The notes under the pieces: model-generated
What the model saw: only the letters and a program-made list of their open reading frames with translations
Database searches by the model: none
What the model was told of the DNA's origin: nothing
Shown here: one piece after another, positions 33,823-42,978 of the stretch
Layout: every line of letters starts with the position of its first letter
Position numbering within the stretch: the stretch's first letter is position 1
From: Microcella daejeonensis
GTDB lineage: Bacteria > Actinomycetota > Actinomycetes > Actinomycetales > Microbacteriaceae
Assembly: GCF_026625045.1 (NCBI RefSeq)
Contig: NZ_CP113089.1
Location: 1,550,001 to 1,614,000 of the forward strand
DNA length: 64,000 nt
Direction: 5' to 3'
Program-made: the position numbers and the translations under genes

Positions 33823-35247
33823 ATGAGCGACTACATCGGCCTCAACCTCTTCGAGATGAACACCGTCGGCCACATCTCCCACGGCCTCTGGGTGCACCCC
33901 GAGAACACCCGGCACCGCTACGCCGACCTCGACTTCTGGGTCGAGCAGGCGAAGCTCCTCGAGGAGGGGCTCTTCGACGCCGTCTTCCTCGCCGACGTCA
34001 TCGGCGCCTACGACGGGTACCGCGGCGGGCCCGAGACGGCCATCCGCGAGGCCGTGCAGATCCCGAGCAACGACCCGCTGCTGGTCATCCCGGCCATGGC
34101 GGCCGCGACCACGCACCTGGCCTTCGCGGCGACGTTCAGCACGACCTACGAGCCCCCGTTCGCGTTCGCGCGCCGGGCATCCACCCTCGATCACCTCACC
34201 AAGGGCCGCTTCGGCTGGAACGTCGTCACCTCGTACCTGCCGAACGCCGCCCGCAACTTCGGCCTCGACGACGAGATCGGCCACGACGACCGCTACGGCA
34301 TCGCCGAGGAGTACCTGCAGGTGCTCTACAAGCTGTGGGAGGGCTCGTGGGACGACGACGCGGTCGTCGTCGACCGCGGCCGGCGCGTCTACACCGACCC
34401 CGAGAAGGTGCGCGCGATCGACCACGTCGGCGAGCACTTCCGGGTCGCCGGGCCGCACCTGGCCGAGCCGTCGATCCAGCGCACGCCGGTGATCTTCCAG
34501 GCCGGCAGCAGCGACCGCGGGCGCGAGTTCGCCGCGCAGCACGCCGAGGGCGTCTTCGTGGGCGGCCGCTCGCTCGAGGTGTACCGCGAGAACGTCGCCG
34601 ACATCCGCCGTCGGGCCGTCAATCACGGTCGCCGCGCGGACGACGTCAAGACCTATGCGAGCGCCGTCGTCATCGTCGGGCGCGACACCGCCGAGGCGCA
34701 GGAGAAGGCCTCGGAGTTCCGGCGGCTGTCGAGCGCCGAGGGCTACCTCGCGCACGCGGGCGGCAGCGGCATCGACCTCGCCGCCTACTCGCGCGAGGCC
34801 GTCATCGACGACGTCCTCGCCGCCGAGGCCCGCGCGGGGCGCGACAGCGGGCAGTCGGGGCGACGCTTCCACGCCCCCGGCACGACCGTCGGCGAGGCGC
34901 TCGACGCCGTCACCGCCTTCGACCGCAACCCCTTCTTCGTCGCCGGCTCGGCCGTCGAGGTCGCCGACGCGCTCGAGCGCTGGACGGACGAGACCGGGCT
35001 CGACGGCTTCAACCTGCGGCAGTTCCTCACGCCCGGCACGGCCGAGGACTTCATCGAGCACGTCGTCCCCGAGCTGCAGCGCCGCGGGCGCTACCGCACG
35101 CGGTACGAGGAGTCGACGTTCCGCGAGCGGCTGTTCGGCGCGGGAGCCCGGCGGGTGCCCGAGCGGCACCCCGCCGCGCGGTACCGCGGGGGAGCGAACC
35201 TCGGCGGGGCGGGGGCGGACGAGGCCGAGCAGCGCGCGGCGGGGTGA
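33823..35247 (+). CDS. LLM-class flavin-dependent monooxygenase (NtaA/SnaA/DszA type)
   Basis: A 474-residue bacterial luciferase-like enzyme of the NtaA/SnaA/DszA/SoxA group: GLNLFEMNTVGHISHGLW at the N-terminus, FDAVFLADVIG, TTYEPPFAFARRASTLDHLTKGRFGWNVVTSYLPNAARNFG, and the group-typical EHFRVAGPHLAEPSIQRTPVIFQAGSS. These enzymes use FMNH2 from a separate reductase to cleave C-S or C-N bonds. Divergence from metNIQ and the sufS-sufU genes after it suggest a sulfur-scavenging substrate; this is inference. Confidence 0.88.
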   Translation: MSDYIGLNLFEMNTVGHISHGLWVHPENTRHRYADLDFWVEQAKLLEEGLFDAVFLADVIGAYDGYRGGPETAIREAVQIPSNDPLLVIPAMAAATTHLAFAATFSTTYEPPFAFARRASTLDHLTKGRFGWNVVTSYLPNAARNFGLDDEIGHDDRYGIAEEYLQVLYKLWEGSWDDDAVVVDRGRRVYTDPEKVRAIDHVGEHFRVAGPHLAEPSIQRTPVIFQAGSSDRGREFAAQHAEGVFVGGRSLEVYRENVADIRRRAVNHGRRADDVKTYASAVVIVGRDTAEAQEKASEFRRLSSAEGYLAHAGGSGIDLAAYSREAVIDDVLAAEARAGRDSGQSGRRFHAPGTTVGEALDAVTAFDRNPFFVAGSAVEVADALERWTDETGLDGFNLRQFLTPGTAEDFIEHVVPELQRRGRYRTRYEESTFRERLFGAGARRVPERHPAARYRGGANLGGAGADEAEQRAAG

Positions 35248-35275
35248 GCGGATCCGGCCCCGATACCCTGGTGGG

Positions 35276-36562
35276 GTGACCGTCGCCCCGCTCGAGACCG
35301 CTGAGATCGTCGGCGTGCGCGCGCAGTTCCCGATCCTGGCGCAGACCGTGAACGGGCATCCCCTCGTCTACCTCGATTCGGCCGCGACGGCCCAGAAGCC
35401 CGAGCGCGTCATCGCCGCCGAGGGCGCCTTCTACCGCGAGGCGAACGCCGCCGTGCACCGCGGAGCGCACACCCTCGCCGCCGAGGCCACCGAGCGCTAC
35501 GAGGATGCCCGCGCCGAGGTCGCCCGCTTCCTCGCCGTCGACGAGAACGAGGTCGTCTTCACCTCCAACGCCACGGAGGGCCTCAACCTCATCGCCTACG
35601 CGCTCGGCAACGCGAGCCTCGGCATGGGCGGCGACGCGGCGCGGCCGTTCGCGCTCGGCCCGGGCGACGAGATCGTCACGACCGAGCTCGAGCACCACGC
35701 CAACCTCATCCCCTGGCAGGAGCTCGCCGCGCGCACCGGCGCGACGCTGCGCCACATCCCCGTCGACGACGAGGGCCGCCTGAGGGTGGATGCCGCTGCC
35801 GCGGTCATCACCGAGCGCACCCGCCTGCTCGCCCTCACCCACGTGTCGAACGTCACCGGCGTCGTCTCCCCGCTCGAGCAGCTCGTGCCCCTCGCGCGGG
35901 CGGTCGGTGCGCTCGTCGTGCTCGACGCCTGCCAGTCGGCGCCGCACGGCGTGCTGCATCCGCGGGAGCTCGACGTCGACCTCGCCGTCTTCAGCGGCCA
36001 CAAGGTCTACGGCCCGACCGGCGTCGGCGTGCTCTACGGGCGCGCCGCCCTCCTCGACGCTCTGCCCCCGTTCCTGTTCGGCGGCTCGATGATCACGACC
36101 GTCACGCTCGAGAAGGCCGAGTACCTGCCCGCCCCGCAGCGCTTCGAGCCCGGAACGCCGCGCATCGCCCAGGCCGTCGGGCTCGCCGAGGCGCTGCGCT
36201 TCGTCTCGGAGATCGGCATGGACCGCATCGCCGCGACGGAGGAGGCCCTCGGCCGCCGTCTGCTCGCGGGGCTCGCGGGCATCCCGGGCGTGCGGGTGCT
36301 CGGCGGCACCGACCCGGCCGGCCGCGTCGGCCTCGCGAGCGTCGTCGTCGACGGCGTGCACGCGCACGACGCCGGGCAGTTCCTCGACGACCGCGGCATC
36401 GCCGCCCGCGTCGGCCACCACTGCGCCCAGCCCCTGCACCGCCGCCTCGGCGCCACCGCGAGCCTGCGTCTCAGCTGCGGAGTGCACACGACCGCCGCCG
36501 AGATCGACCTCGCGCTCCAGGCGGTCGCCGGCGTGCGCCCCTACTTCGGAGTCGCCGCATGA
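35276..36562 (+). CDS. sufS: Cysteine desulfurase, SufS type
   Basis: A 428-residue PLP enzyme. NEVVFTSNATEGLNLIA, TTELEHHANLIPWQ and VLDACQSAPH shape the PLP site; Lys243 in FSGHKVYGPTG forms the Schiff base; Cys383 in VGHHCAQPLH is the persulfide carrier. Converts cysteine to alanine and delivers sulfur for Fe-S assembly. GTG 35276 lies 6 nt after TACCCT (35264-35269). Its end overlaps sufU by four bases (ATGA). No sufBCD genes are beside it. Confidence 0.93.
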   Translation: MTVAPLETAEIVGVRAQFPILAQTVNGHPLVYLDSAATAQKPERVIAAEGAFYREANAAVHRGAHTLAAEATERYEDARAEVARFLAVDENEVVFTSNATEGLNLIAYALGNASLGMGGDAARPFALGPGDEIVTTELEHHANLIPWQELAARTGATLRHIPVDDEGRLRVDAAAAVITERTRLLALTHVSNVTGVVSPLEQLVPLARAVGALVVLDACQSAPHGVLHPRELDVDLAVFSGHKVYGPTGVGVLYGRAALLDALPPFLFGGSMITTVTLEKAEYLPAPQRFEPGTPRIAQAVGLAEALRFVSEIGMDRIAATEEALGRRLLAGLAGIPGVRVLGGTDPAGRVGLASVVVDGVHAHDAGQFLDDRGIAARVGHHCAQPLHRRLGATASLRLSCGVHTTAAEIDLALQAVAGVRPYFGVAA

Positions 36563-37056
36563 GCAGCCTCGACCAGCTGTACCAGCAGATCATCCTCGAC
36601 CACTCGAAGCACCCGCACGGCCGCGGGCTCGAGCCGGGGGAGGAGACCAGCCATCAGCGCAACCCGGTCTGCGGCGACGAGATCACGCTCGCGCTGCGGT
36701 GGGAGCCGCCGGTCGCGGGGGATGCCGCCGCCGCGGCCGCACCGGGCTCCGACCGTCTCGCGGGCGTGGCCTGGGAGGGCGCCGGCTGCAGCATCTCGCA
36801 GGCCAGCGCCTCGCTGCTCGTCACCCTCGTCGAGGAGTCGCGCGAGGAGGGCCCGGTGAGCCCGGCCGATCTCTCGGCGATGATCGAGGAGTTCCGCACC
36901 GCGATGCGCTCCCGCGGCACGATCGAGCTCGACGAGGAGCGCTTCGGCGACGCCGCGGCGCTCAGCGGCGTCTCCCGCTACGTCGCGCGGGTCAAGTGCG
37001 CGATGCTCGCCTGGGTCGCGGCCGAGGACCTGCTCGCTCGTCGCGCCGCCGGCTGA
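36559..37056 (+). CDS. sufU: SufU sulfur-transfer protein
   Basis: A 165-residue SufU. LDQLYQQIILDHSKHPHGRG is the family N-terminus; ligand Cys residues lie in RNPVCGDEITL, GAGCSISQAS and RVKCAMLAW, with Asp after the first. In Gram-positive bacteria SufU zinc exchanges a ligand with SufS to accept its persulfide. An Ala/Pro-rich insertion (AGDAAAAAAPGSD) replaces a short loop. Coupled to sufS by ATGA overlap. Confidence 0.92.
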   Translation: MSSLDQLYQQIILDHSKHPHGRGLEPGEETSHQRNPVCGDEITLALRWEPPVAGDAAAAAAPGSDRLAGVAWEGAGCSISQASASLLVTLVEESREEGPVSPADLSAMIEEFRTAMRSRGTIELDEERFGDAAALSGVSRYVARVKCAMLAWVAAEDLLARRAAG

Positions 37057-37118
37057 GGCCGCGCGCCCGCCGCGCGCGGGCTGAGGCCGCGCCGCCGGCC
37101 CACGCGCGAACCGCGTCT

Positions 37119-37316
<198 letters not shown>

Positions 37317-37465
37317 CCGCCTCGCGGCGCGGCTGGCCGCGATCAGGATGCGCGGGCTCGAGCTCGGCGTGTCGCCGCAGGGGCAGGGCCGACGCGCCAG
37401 GCGGCTCCTGATCGCGGGCACCGAGCGGGTCGACGACGACTCGTCACCCCGCCGGTCGACCGGCG

Positions 37466-37927
37466 TCAGGCCGCGGGCGCCTCGGGGTCGACGGCCTCGA
37501 GCACGAAGATCGGGATGAGCCGGTCGGTCTTCTGCTGGTACGAGTCGTAGTCGGGCCACACCGCGCAGGCGCGCTGCCACCAGGCGGCGCGGTCGGGGTC
37601 GTCGGCGCCGAGCTCGCGGGCGCGGTAGTCGCGCTTCTCGGCGCCGTCCTGCAGCTCGCAGTGCGGGTGCTCGACGAGGTTCGCGTACCAGGCGGGGTTC
37701 TCGGGGGCGCCGCCCTTGGAGGCGACGACGAGGTAGTCGCCCTCGTGCTCGACGCGCATCAGAGCGGTCTTGCGCAGCTTCCCGCTCGCGGCGCCGACGG
37801 TGGTCAGCACGATGATGGGAACGCCCCGCATCGTGTTCGCCTCCTGCCCGTTCGTGCGCTCGAAGGTCTCGGCCTGCTCGCGCGCCCACTCGGATGTGCT
37901 CGGTGCGTACTCCCCGGTCAATGGCAT
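37466..37927 (-). CDS. Deazaflavin (F420)-dependent nitroreductase family protein
   Basis: A 153-residue split-barrel protein of the DDN/F420 family. [53 protein letters not shown] is the characteristic cofactor-binding stretch. Such enzymes reduce quinones or nitro compounds with F420H2. ATG 37927 is preceded by TACCCT with a 6-nt gap, in keeping with a leaderless start; an earlier in-frame ATG would lie upstream of it. Confidence 0.88.
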   Translation of the reverse strand: MPLTGEYAPSTSEWAREQAETFERTNGQEANTMRGVPIIVLTTVGAASGKLRKTALMRVEHEGDYLVVASKGGAPENPAWYANLVEHPHCELQDGAEKRDYRARELGADDPDRAAWWQRACAVWPDYDSYQQKTDRLIPIFVLEAVDPEAPAA

Positions 37928-37999
37928 GCCAGAAGGGTAGCGAGGATGCTCGCGCACGGTCTTGGCGTGTCGCGGCACCCCCGCCTACCATCGAGACAT

Positions 38000-38015
38000 T
38001 CGAACACACGTTCGA
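38000..38015. promoter_or_regulatory. LexA/SOS box
   Basis: TCGAACACACGTTCGA is a perfect 16-bp match to the actinobacterial/Gram-positive SOS box (CGAAC-N4-GTTCG) with full symmetry outside the spacer. It begins 8 bp after a probable -10, TACCAT (37986-37991), which is 18 bp from TTGGCG (37962-37967), so LexA would cover the transcription start of the gene at 38082. Confidence 0.8.
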
Positions 38016-38081
38016 TCATCACCGCTCTTCATCCGCTCATCGCACCCCCGACGTCGGCCGGCCGTCGAGACAGGAGGAACC

Positions 38082-38456
38082 GTGTTCGCCGCTCGCCCCG
38101 CGACCGCTGCCCGCCCCACCGCCGCCCGCCCCGCGGATCCCGCGGCGCACCCCGGCCCCTCCGGCGCGCGCCCTGCGCCGCAGCCCGCCGTGCTCTGGAC
38201 CGACGCCGGGGGCCTGCCGCTGCGCCTCGTCGTGGGCGGCGAGCGCTGGCGCGTCTCCGATCGCCCGACCGTGATCACCGAGCCCGTCTCCTGGTGGTCG
38301 CGCCTCGACCCCGACGCGACCGCGATCGGCTCCGCGCCGCGCACCGCCTGCGGCTGGCGGTTCCAGGCCACGACCGAGGACGGCCGCAGCTGCGTCTTCG
38401 ACGTGCGCGACGGCGGGGATTCCGCCCGCTGGCTCGTCGTGAAGGTCTACGAGTAG
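38082..38456 (+). CDS. Small SOS-controlled protein (DUF6504-like)
   Basis: A 124-residue protein. The first 36 residues are Ala/Pro-rich and disordered; the rest is a compact beta-rich domain (LPLRLVVGGERWRVSDRPTVITEPVSWW, GWRFQATTEDGRSCVFDVRDGG, WLVVKVYE) similar to DUF6504 proteins, which in actinobacteria accompany Y-family polymerase genes. GTG 38082 has AGGAGG 5 nt upstream. The upstream SOS box indicates DNA-damage induction. No polymerase or other repair gene is adjacent; mtlR converges from the right. Confidence 0.7.
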   Translation: MFAARPATAARPTAARPADPAAHPGPSGARPAPQPAVLWTDAGGLPLRLVVGGERWRVSDRPTVITEPVSWWSRLDPDATAIGSAPRTACGWRFQATTEDGRSCVFDVRDGGDSARWLVVKVYE

Positions 38457-38469
38457 GGGAGAGGCACGC

Positions 38470-40383
38470 CTAGCGCCGCTCGATGAGGTGCGCGAGCTCG
38501 GCGATGAAGCCGTCGAACCCCTCGGAGGTGCGCACGAGCTCGGTGACGTCGCGGCGCGAGGCGAAGACGTCGACGAACTGGTCGAACAGGGGCTGGAAGC
38601 GCGCCCGGCCCTCCGCGCTGAACGCGATGAGGGCGACGACCGAGACTCGGGCATCCCCCCATTGCACGGGCGCGGGGCAGAGGGCCACGGCGATCGCGGT
38701 GCGCGCGGCCGTGAGGCCCATGGCGTGCGGCATGGCGAGCGTCTCGGTGAAGGCGGTCGACGACATGCGCTCGCGCTCGATGGCGCCCTCGACGTACTCC
38801 TGCCCGACGGCGCCCGAGGCGATCATCGCCTCGCCGAGCGCGCGGATGATCGACTCGGGGTCGTCGCCCGGGGCCTCGGCGAAGAACAGCTCGCGGTCGA
38901 AGTACTCCAGCAGCTCGTCGGTGATGCGCGCGCGACGCCGGTGGCGGCGCACGCGCGAGATCGCGGCGCGGATGGCGTCGATGTCGTCGTCGGTGAGGAA
39001 CGGCTGCACGATCACGACGCCCTCGCGCGGCACGGGCATCGGGATGGTCGAGATGACGAGGTCGCTCGTGAGCTCGCGCGGGTCGACGTCGGTACGCGTG
39101 ACGACGAACTCGATCGACAGGTCGGCGCCGAGCTCGCGCTCGATGCGCGTGCGCAGGATGGCGTGCAGGTCGTAGTAGCTGGGGCACACGATCGTGCCGG
39201 TGACGCGCTCCTCGCGGCGCGACATGCGCTCGAGGTGCGAGCCGAGGTGCAGGGCGATGTACGAGATCTCGTCGTCGTCGACCTGGATGCTGCGCTCGCG
39301 CTGCACGATCGAGGCGATGAACACGGCGATGTCGAAGATCAGCGGGTACGAGCTCTTGATGGATCGGGTGAGCGGGTTGCGGGTGTGGGCGTTCTCGCGG
39401 GCGCGCGAGACGAGGTTGCCCAGGTGGATGGCGAGCCGGGCGATGAAGGCGTCGTCGCGGAAGTCGACGAGGTACTCCTCGGCGACGAGGTCGACGATGC
39501 GCCGCACCGTCGCAAGGTCGTCGGCGTCGACGGTCGGCGCGCTGCCCGCATCGGCCCCGGGCGCGATGACGCGCGTCGTCAGCAGGCGCGCGAGGTAGTC
39601 GACGTCGCCGTCGGTGACCTCGACGGCGAAGTGGTCGGGGATGAGCCGGTGCAGCGCGGCGGCGATCGGGGCGGTCTGCGCGACGGCCGCCGGTCGCGAG
39701 CTCGGCGGCAGGTGCTGATCGCGCCGCACGCGGTCGACGGCGATGGCGACGTGCAGGATGACGGCGTCGATGCCGTACTCGTTGATGAAGAAGCCCTCGG
39801 CGTCGAGCGCCTCGATGAGCTCGGTCTTGAAGGCGCCGAGCCCCGCGATGCCGAACTCGGCCTCGATCGCGTCGAGCTCGAGCACGCCCTGGGTGCTCTC
39901 GCCCTGCAGCAGCCGGCTGAGCAGGCGGCGCTTGGCCGACTCGGTGCCGCTGAGCTCGACGGTGGCGCCGCGACGGCTCAGCACCGCACCGCTCTCCTCC
40001 GCGAGCGACTTCACCTTGCGCAGGTCGGTCTCGAGGGTCGACTCGCTGACGAAGAGTCCGTCGGCGAGCCCGTGCACGTCGAGCCCGCCGGGAGCCTCGG
40101 TGAGCCGGCGCACGAGGTGGTGCACGCGGGCCTGCGGCGTCTCCGATCCGACTGATCGCCCGCGGCTGCGGGCCGCGAACTCGGCGTAGGCCTCGCGGTT
40201 GAGGCGGTAGCCGGAGGTCGAGGCGGTGAGGATGGCGAGGGGATGCGCCGCCGACTTCGCGGCGGCGACGTAGCTGCGCACCGAGCGCGTCGTCACCCCG
40301 AGCTGCTCGGCGAGGTCGGTGGCCGTCACCCAGTCGTCCTGCTGCAGCAGCAGCTCGAGCATCCGCTCGTACTTGTCGGCCAT
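38470..40383 (-). CDS. mtlR: PRD-containing transcriptional activator of the mannitol PTS operon (MtlR-like)
   Basis: A 637-residue multidomain regulator: an HTH (residues 5-60, VTATDLAEQLGVTTRSVRSYV), a second HTH (about 95-150), two PTS regulation domains (about 190-300 with VILHVAIAVDR; about 305-420 with LAIHLGN and IALHLGSHLER), an EIIB-like domain (about 430-515) and an EIIA domain with phospho-His553 in AMPHAMG. The EIIB-like site reads IVCPSYYD, a single Cys. Phosphorylation by HPr and the mannitol EII normally sets its activity. It is divergent from the operon it probably controls. TACAGT lies 9 nt before the ATG. Confidence 0.88.
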   Translation of the reverse strand: MADKYERMLELLLQQDDWVTATDLAEQLGVTTRSVRSYVAAAKSAAHPLAILTASTSGYRLNREAYAEFAARSRGRSVGSETPQARVHHLVRRLTEAPGGLDVHGLADGLFVSESTLETDLRKVKSLAEESGAVLSRRGATVELSGTESAKRRLLSRLLQGESTQGVLELDAIEAEFGIAGLGAFKTELIEALDAEGFFINEYGIDAVILHVAIAVDRVRRDQHLPPSSRPAAVAQTAPIAAALHRLIPDHFAVEVTDGDVDYLARLLTTRVIAPGADAGSAPTVDADDLATVRRIVDLVAEEYLVDFRDDAFIARLAIHLGNLVSRARENAHTRNPLTRSIKSSYPLIFDIAVFIASIVQRERSIQVDDDEISYIALHLGSHLERMSRREERVTGTIVCPSYYDLHAILRTRIERELGADLSIEFVVTRTDVDPRELTSDLVISTIPMPVPREGVVIVQPFLTDDDIDAIRAAISRVRRHRRRARITDELLEYFDRELFFAEAPGDDPESIIRALGEAMIASGAVGQEYVEGAIERERMSSTAFTETLAMPHAMGLTAARTAIAVALCPAPVQWGDARVSVVALIAFSAEGRARFQPLFDQFVDVFASRRDVTELVRTSEGFDGFIAELAHLIERR

Positions 40384-40587
40384 CGTCTGGCCACTGTAGA
40401 CCAGCGCCCGCCCCGGCGACCGGGCTCGCCGCCGTGCTCCGGAGGCGGTCTTCCGCGGGGTGGGAAGGAAGTCTGCTGGAGTGCGCGCGGCGTTGCCGAC
40501 ACGATCGGTAGTGCGGGCGCTCTGCGTCCCGCGCTCCGCCCGCACCGATCTCGACTGCACGACGCTCACGACCGCGAGGAGGCGATC

Positions 40588-40950
40588 ATGACCCGCACGG
40601 TGGCCGTCGTCTGCGGTTCCGGGGTGTCGAGCACGTTCCTCGCCCGCGGCCTGCGCTCGCTGCTGTCGGCCCGCGGCCTGTTCTGGCACGTCCTGCCCCT
40701 CGCGCTCGACGAGCTCGACGATCGAGCCGATGAGCTCGACGTCGTGCTGCTGGGCCAGCACGTGAGCGCCGAGCTCGCCGCCGTGAGCGCGCTGCTGCCC
40801 GGCGCGGTGGTCGTGCCGCTGAGCGTGGGCGGCATCGACGAGCCCGCGGCGCGCGAGGCCCTCGAGCTGCTGCAGGGCATCCCCCCGACCGAAACATCCG
40901 GTGACGCCGTCGCCGCATCCGCCCCTCACGAAGGAGACCCCCATGGCTGA
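40588..40950 (+). CDS. Stand-alone PTS EIIB domain (cellobiose/galactitol type)
   Basis: A 120-residue protein with the EIIB phosphate loop VCGSGVSSTFLARG, in which Cys9 would accept phosphate. The following helix, ELDVVLLGQHVSAEL and PLSVGGIDEPAAREALELL match cellobiose-type EIIB. It is the first gene of the mannitol operon (RBS GAGGAGG upstream) yet no matching EIIC or EIIA is present, and MtlA already has its own EIIB. It may pass phosphate to MtlR or a permease elsewhere. Overlaps ptsH by 8 bp. Confidence 0.75.
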   Translation: MTRTVAVVCGSGVSSTFLARGLRSLLSARGLFWHVLPLALDELDDRADELDVVLLGQHVSAELAAVSALLPGAVVVPLSVGGIDEPAAREALELLQGIPPTETSGDAVAASAPHEGDPHG

Positions 40951-41206
40951 TCGCACCCTCGCCGTCGCATCCGCGCACGGCCTGCACGCCCGCCCCGCCG
41001 CCCTGTTCGTCAAGGCGGCGACCGACTCGGGCGCCTCGGTGCACCTGCGCAAGGGCGAGCGCACGGTCGACGGCAAGAGCATCCTCGGGGTCGTCTCGCT
41101 CGGCATCGAGCACGGCGACGAGGTCACCCTCACCGTCGAGGGCGAGAACGACGCGGCCGTGCTCACCGAGCTCGCGGCCTTCCTCGAGCAGGACCACGAC
41201 GCGTGA
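40943..41206 (+). CDS. ptsH: Phosphocarrier protein HPr
   Basis: An 87-residue HPr. His15 in SAHGLHARPAALFV takes phosphate from enzyme I; DGKSILGVVSLGIEHGDEV contains the regulatory-Ser region (Ser46 type) used in Gram-positive catabolite control. AAGGAG stands 7 nt before the ATG. Overlaps both neighbours, so the operon is translated in a coupled way. Confidence 0.95.
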   Translation: MADRTLAVASAHGLHARPAALFVKAATDSGASVHLRKGERTVDGKSILGVVSLGIEHGDEVTLTVEGENDAAVLTELAAFLEQDHDA

Positions 41207-42900
41207 CCGCTCCCGTGAGCGCCCCCGCCCTGCTGCGCGGCACCGGCATCGGCCGCGGCACCGCCGTCGGCCCCGTGCTGCGCATGCCCGACCCCGTGCC
41301 CGACCCGACCGACACGCCCCGCACGCGCACCGCCGAGGAGGAGACGGCGCGCGCGACCGAGGCCCTCACCGCCACGGCGACGCAGCTGCGCGAGCGCGGG
41401 CAGGCCGCGGGCGGCACGGCGGCCGAGGTGCTCGACGCGCTCGCCATGATGGCCGAGGACCCGTCGCTCGCGACCGACGTGCAGCAGCGGATCGAGAAGG
41501 GCGCGACCGCCGAGTTCGCCATCTTCGCGGCGATGGATGCTTTCCGCGAGCTGCTCGCCGGCATGGGCGGGTATCTCGGCGAGCGCGCCGGCGACCTCGG
41601 CGACGTGGCGAGGCGCGCGATCGCGCGCCTGCAGGGGCTGCCCGCTCCCGGCGTGCCCGAGTCGGAGCATCCCTTCATCCTCGTCGCCCGCGACCTCGCC
41701 CCCGCCGACACCGCCACGCTCGACCTCGACCACGTGCTCGCGCTCGTCACCACCGAGGGCGGCCCCACCTCGCACACGGCGATCCTCGCCCGCGAGAAGG
41801 GCATCACCGCGATCGTCGGAGCGCTGCAGGCCGCCGAGCTGAACGACGGCGACCTCGTGCTCGTCGACGCCGAGAACGGCACGATCGAGCTCGATCCGCC
41901 GCAGGAGCGCATCGACCTCGCCGTGCAGCGCACCGCGACGCTGCAGGCGATCCGCGCCGCGAGCTCGGGGCCCGGTCACCTCGCCGACGGTCACGCCGTG
42001 CCGCTGCTCGCCAACATCGGCTCGCCCGAATCGGCCCGCGAGGCCGCTGCCCGCGGCGCCGAGGGCGTCGGGCTCTTCCGCACCGAGGTCCTCTTCCTCG
42101 GCGCCGAGAAGGCCCCCTCCGTCGAGGAGCAGGCGGCCACGTATCGCGAGGTGTTCGCGAACTTCCCCCGCCAGAAGGTCGTCGTGCGCGTGCTCGACGC
42201 CGGTGCCGACAAGCCGCTGGCCTTCCTCACCGACGCGGGCGAGGAGAACCCCGCGCTCGGCCGCCGCGGCCTGCGGGCGCTCGCCGCCCACGAGGAGGTG
42301 CTGCGCGACCAGCTGACCGCGCTCGCGCAGGCCGCCGAGGGCGGCGAGGCCGAGGTGCAGGTCATGGCCCCGATGGTCTCGACGGCGCAGGAGGCGCGCT
42401 ACTTCCGCGACCTCGCGCACGAGCTGGGCATCCGCGTCGCCGGCGTCATGGTCGAGGTGCCCTCGTGCGCGATCATGGCCGACCACGTCGTGCCGAACGC
42501 TGACTTCGTCTCGATCGGCACGAACGACCTGACGCAGTACGTCTTCGCCGCCGACCGCCTGCTCGGCAGCGTCGCGGGCTTCCAGAACCCCTGGCACCCC
42601 GCGGTGCTGCGGCTCATCCAGCAGGTGGGCGTCGCGGGCGCCGAGCACGGCGTGCCGGTGGGCATCTGCGGCGAGGCCGCGGCCGACCCGCTGCTCGCCG
42701 TCGTGCTCGTGGGCCTCGGCGCGACCACGCTCTCGATGTCGTCGACCTCGATCGCCGACGTACGCGCCGAGATCGCGCAGTACACCCTCGACGAGGCCCG
42801 CGCCCTGGCGGCGATCGCCGTCGCGGCCGACAGCGCCGAGGCCGCGCGCGACGCCGTCGCGGCGGCCGCCGACGAGCTCGATCCGGTCGAGGCCCCCTGA
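41203..42900 (+). CDS. ptsI: Phosphoenolpyruvate-protein phosphotransferase (enzyme I)
   Basis: A 565-residue EI. The active His191 lies in GGPTSHTAILARE; the C-terminal PEP domain has EGVGLFRTEVLFL, GADKPLAF, ALGRRGLRA, VMVEVPSCAIMAD, SIGTNDLTQYVFAADR and GICGEAAAD. Phosphorylates HPr from PEP. GTGA overlap with ptsH. The presence of general PTS genes inside a mannitol operon suggests that they may be the only EI/HPr, or are induced with mannitol. Confidence 0.95.
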   Translation: MTAPVSAPALLRGTGIGRGTAVGPVLRMPDPVPDPTDTPRTRTAEEETARATEALTATATQLRERGQAAGGTAAEVLDALAMMAEDPSLATDVQQRIEKGATAEFAIFAAMDAFRELLAGMGGYLGERAGDLGDVARRAIARLQGLPAPGVPESEHPFILVARDLAPADTATLDLDHVLALVTTEGGPTSHTAILAREKGITAIVGALQAAELNDGDLVLVDAENGTIELDPPQERIDLAVQRTATLQAIRAASSGPGHLADGHAVPLLANIGSPESAREAAARGAEGVGLFRTEVLFLGAEKAPSVEEQAATYREVFANFPRQKVVVRVLDAGADKPLAFLTDAGEENPALGRRGLRALAAHEEVLRDQLTALAQAAEGGEAEVQVMAPMVSTAQEARYFRDLAHELGIRVAGVMVEVPSCAIMADHVVPNADFVSIGTNDLTQYVFAADRLLGSVAGFQNPWHPAVLRLIQQVGVAGAEHGVPVGICGEAAADPLLAVVLVGLGATTLSMSSTSIADVRAEIAQYTLDEARALAAIAVAADSAEAARDAVAAAADELDPVEAP

Positions 42901-42978
42901 CCCTCGACCACTCCGACCCCTTCCCGCACCGCTCACCACCACCAGCACTCCCAACCCACCAGCAAGGAGACCCCCCTC

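Noticed and set aside
40384..42954. Minus-strand open frame extending mtlR upstream across ptsH and ptsI
   Set aside because: MtlR starts at 40383 with a clear N-terminal helix-turn-helix and a -10 element just upstream; the rest is antisense to well-conserved PTS genes.
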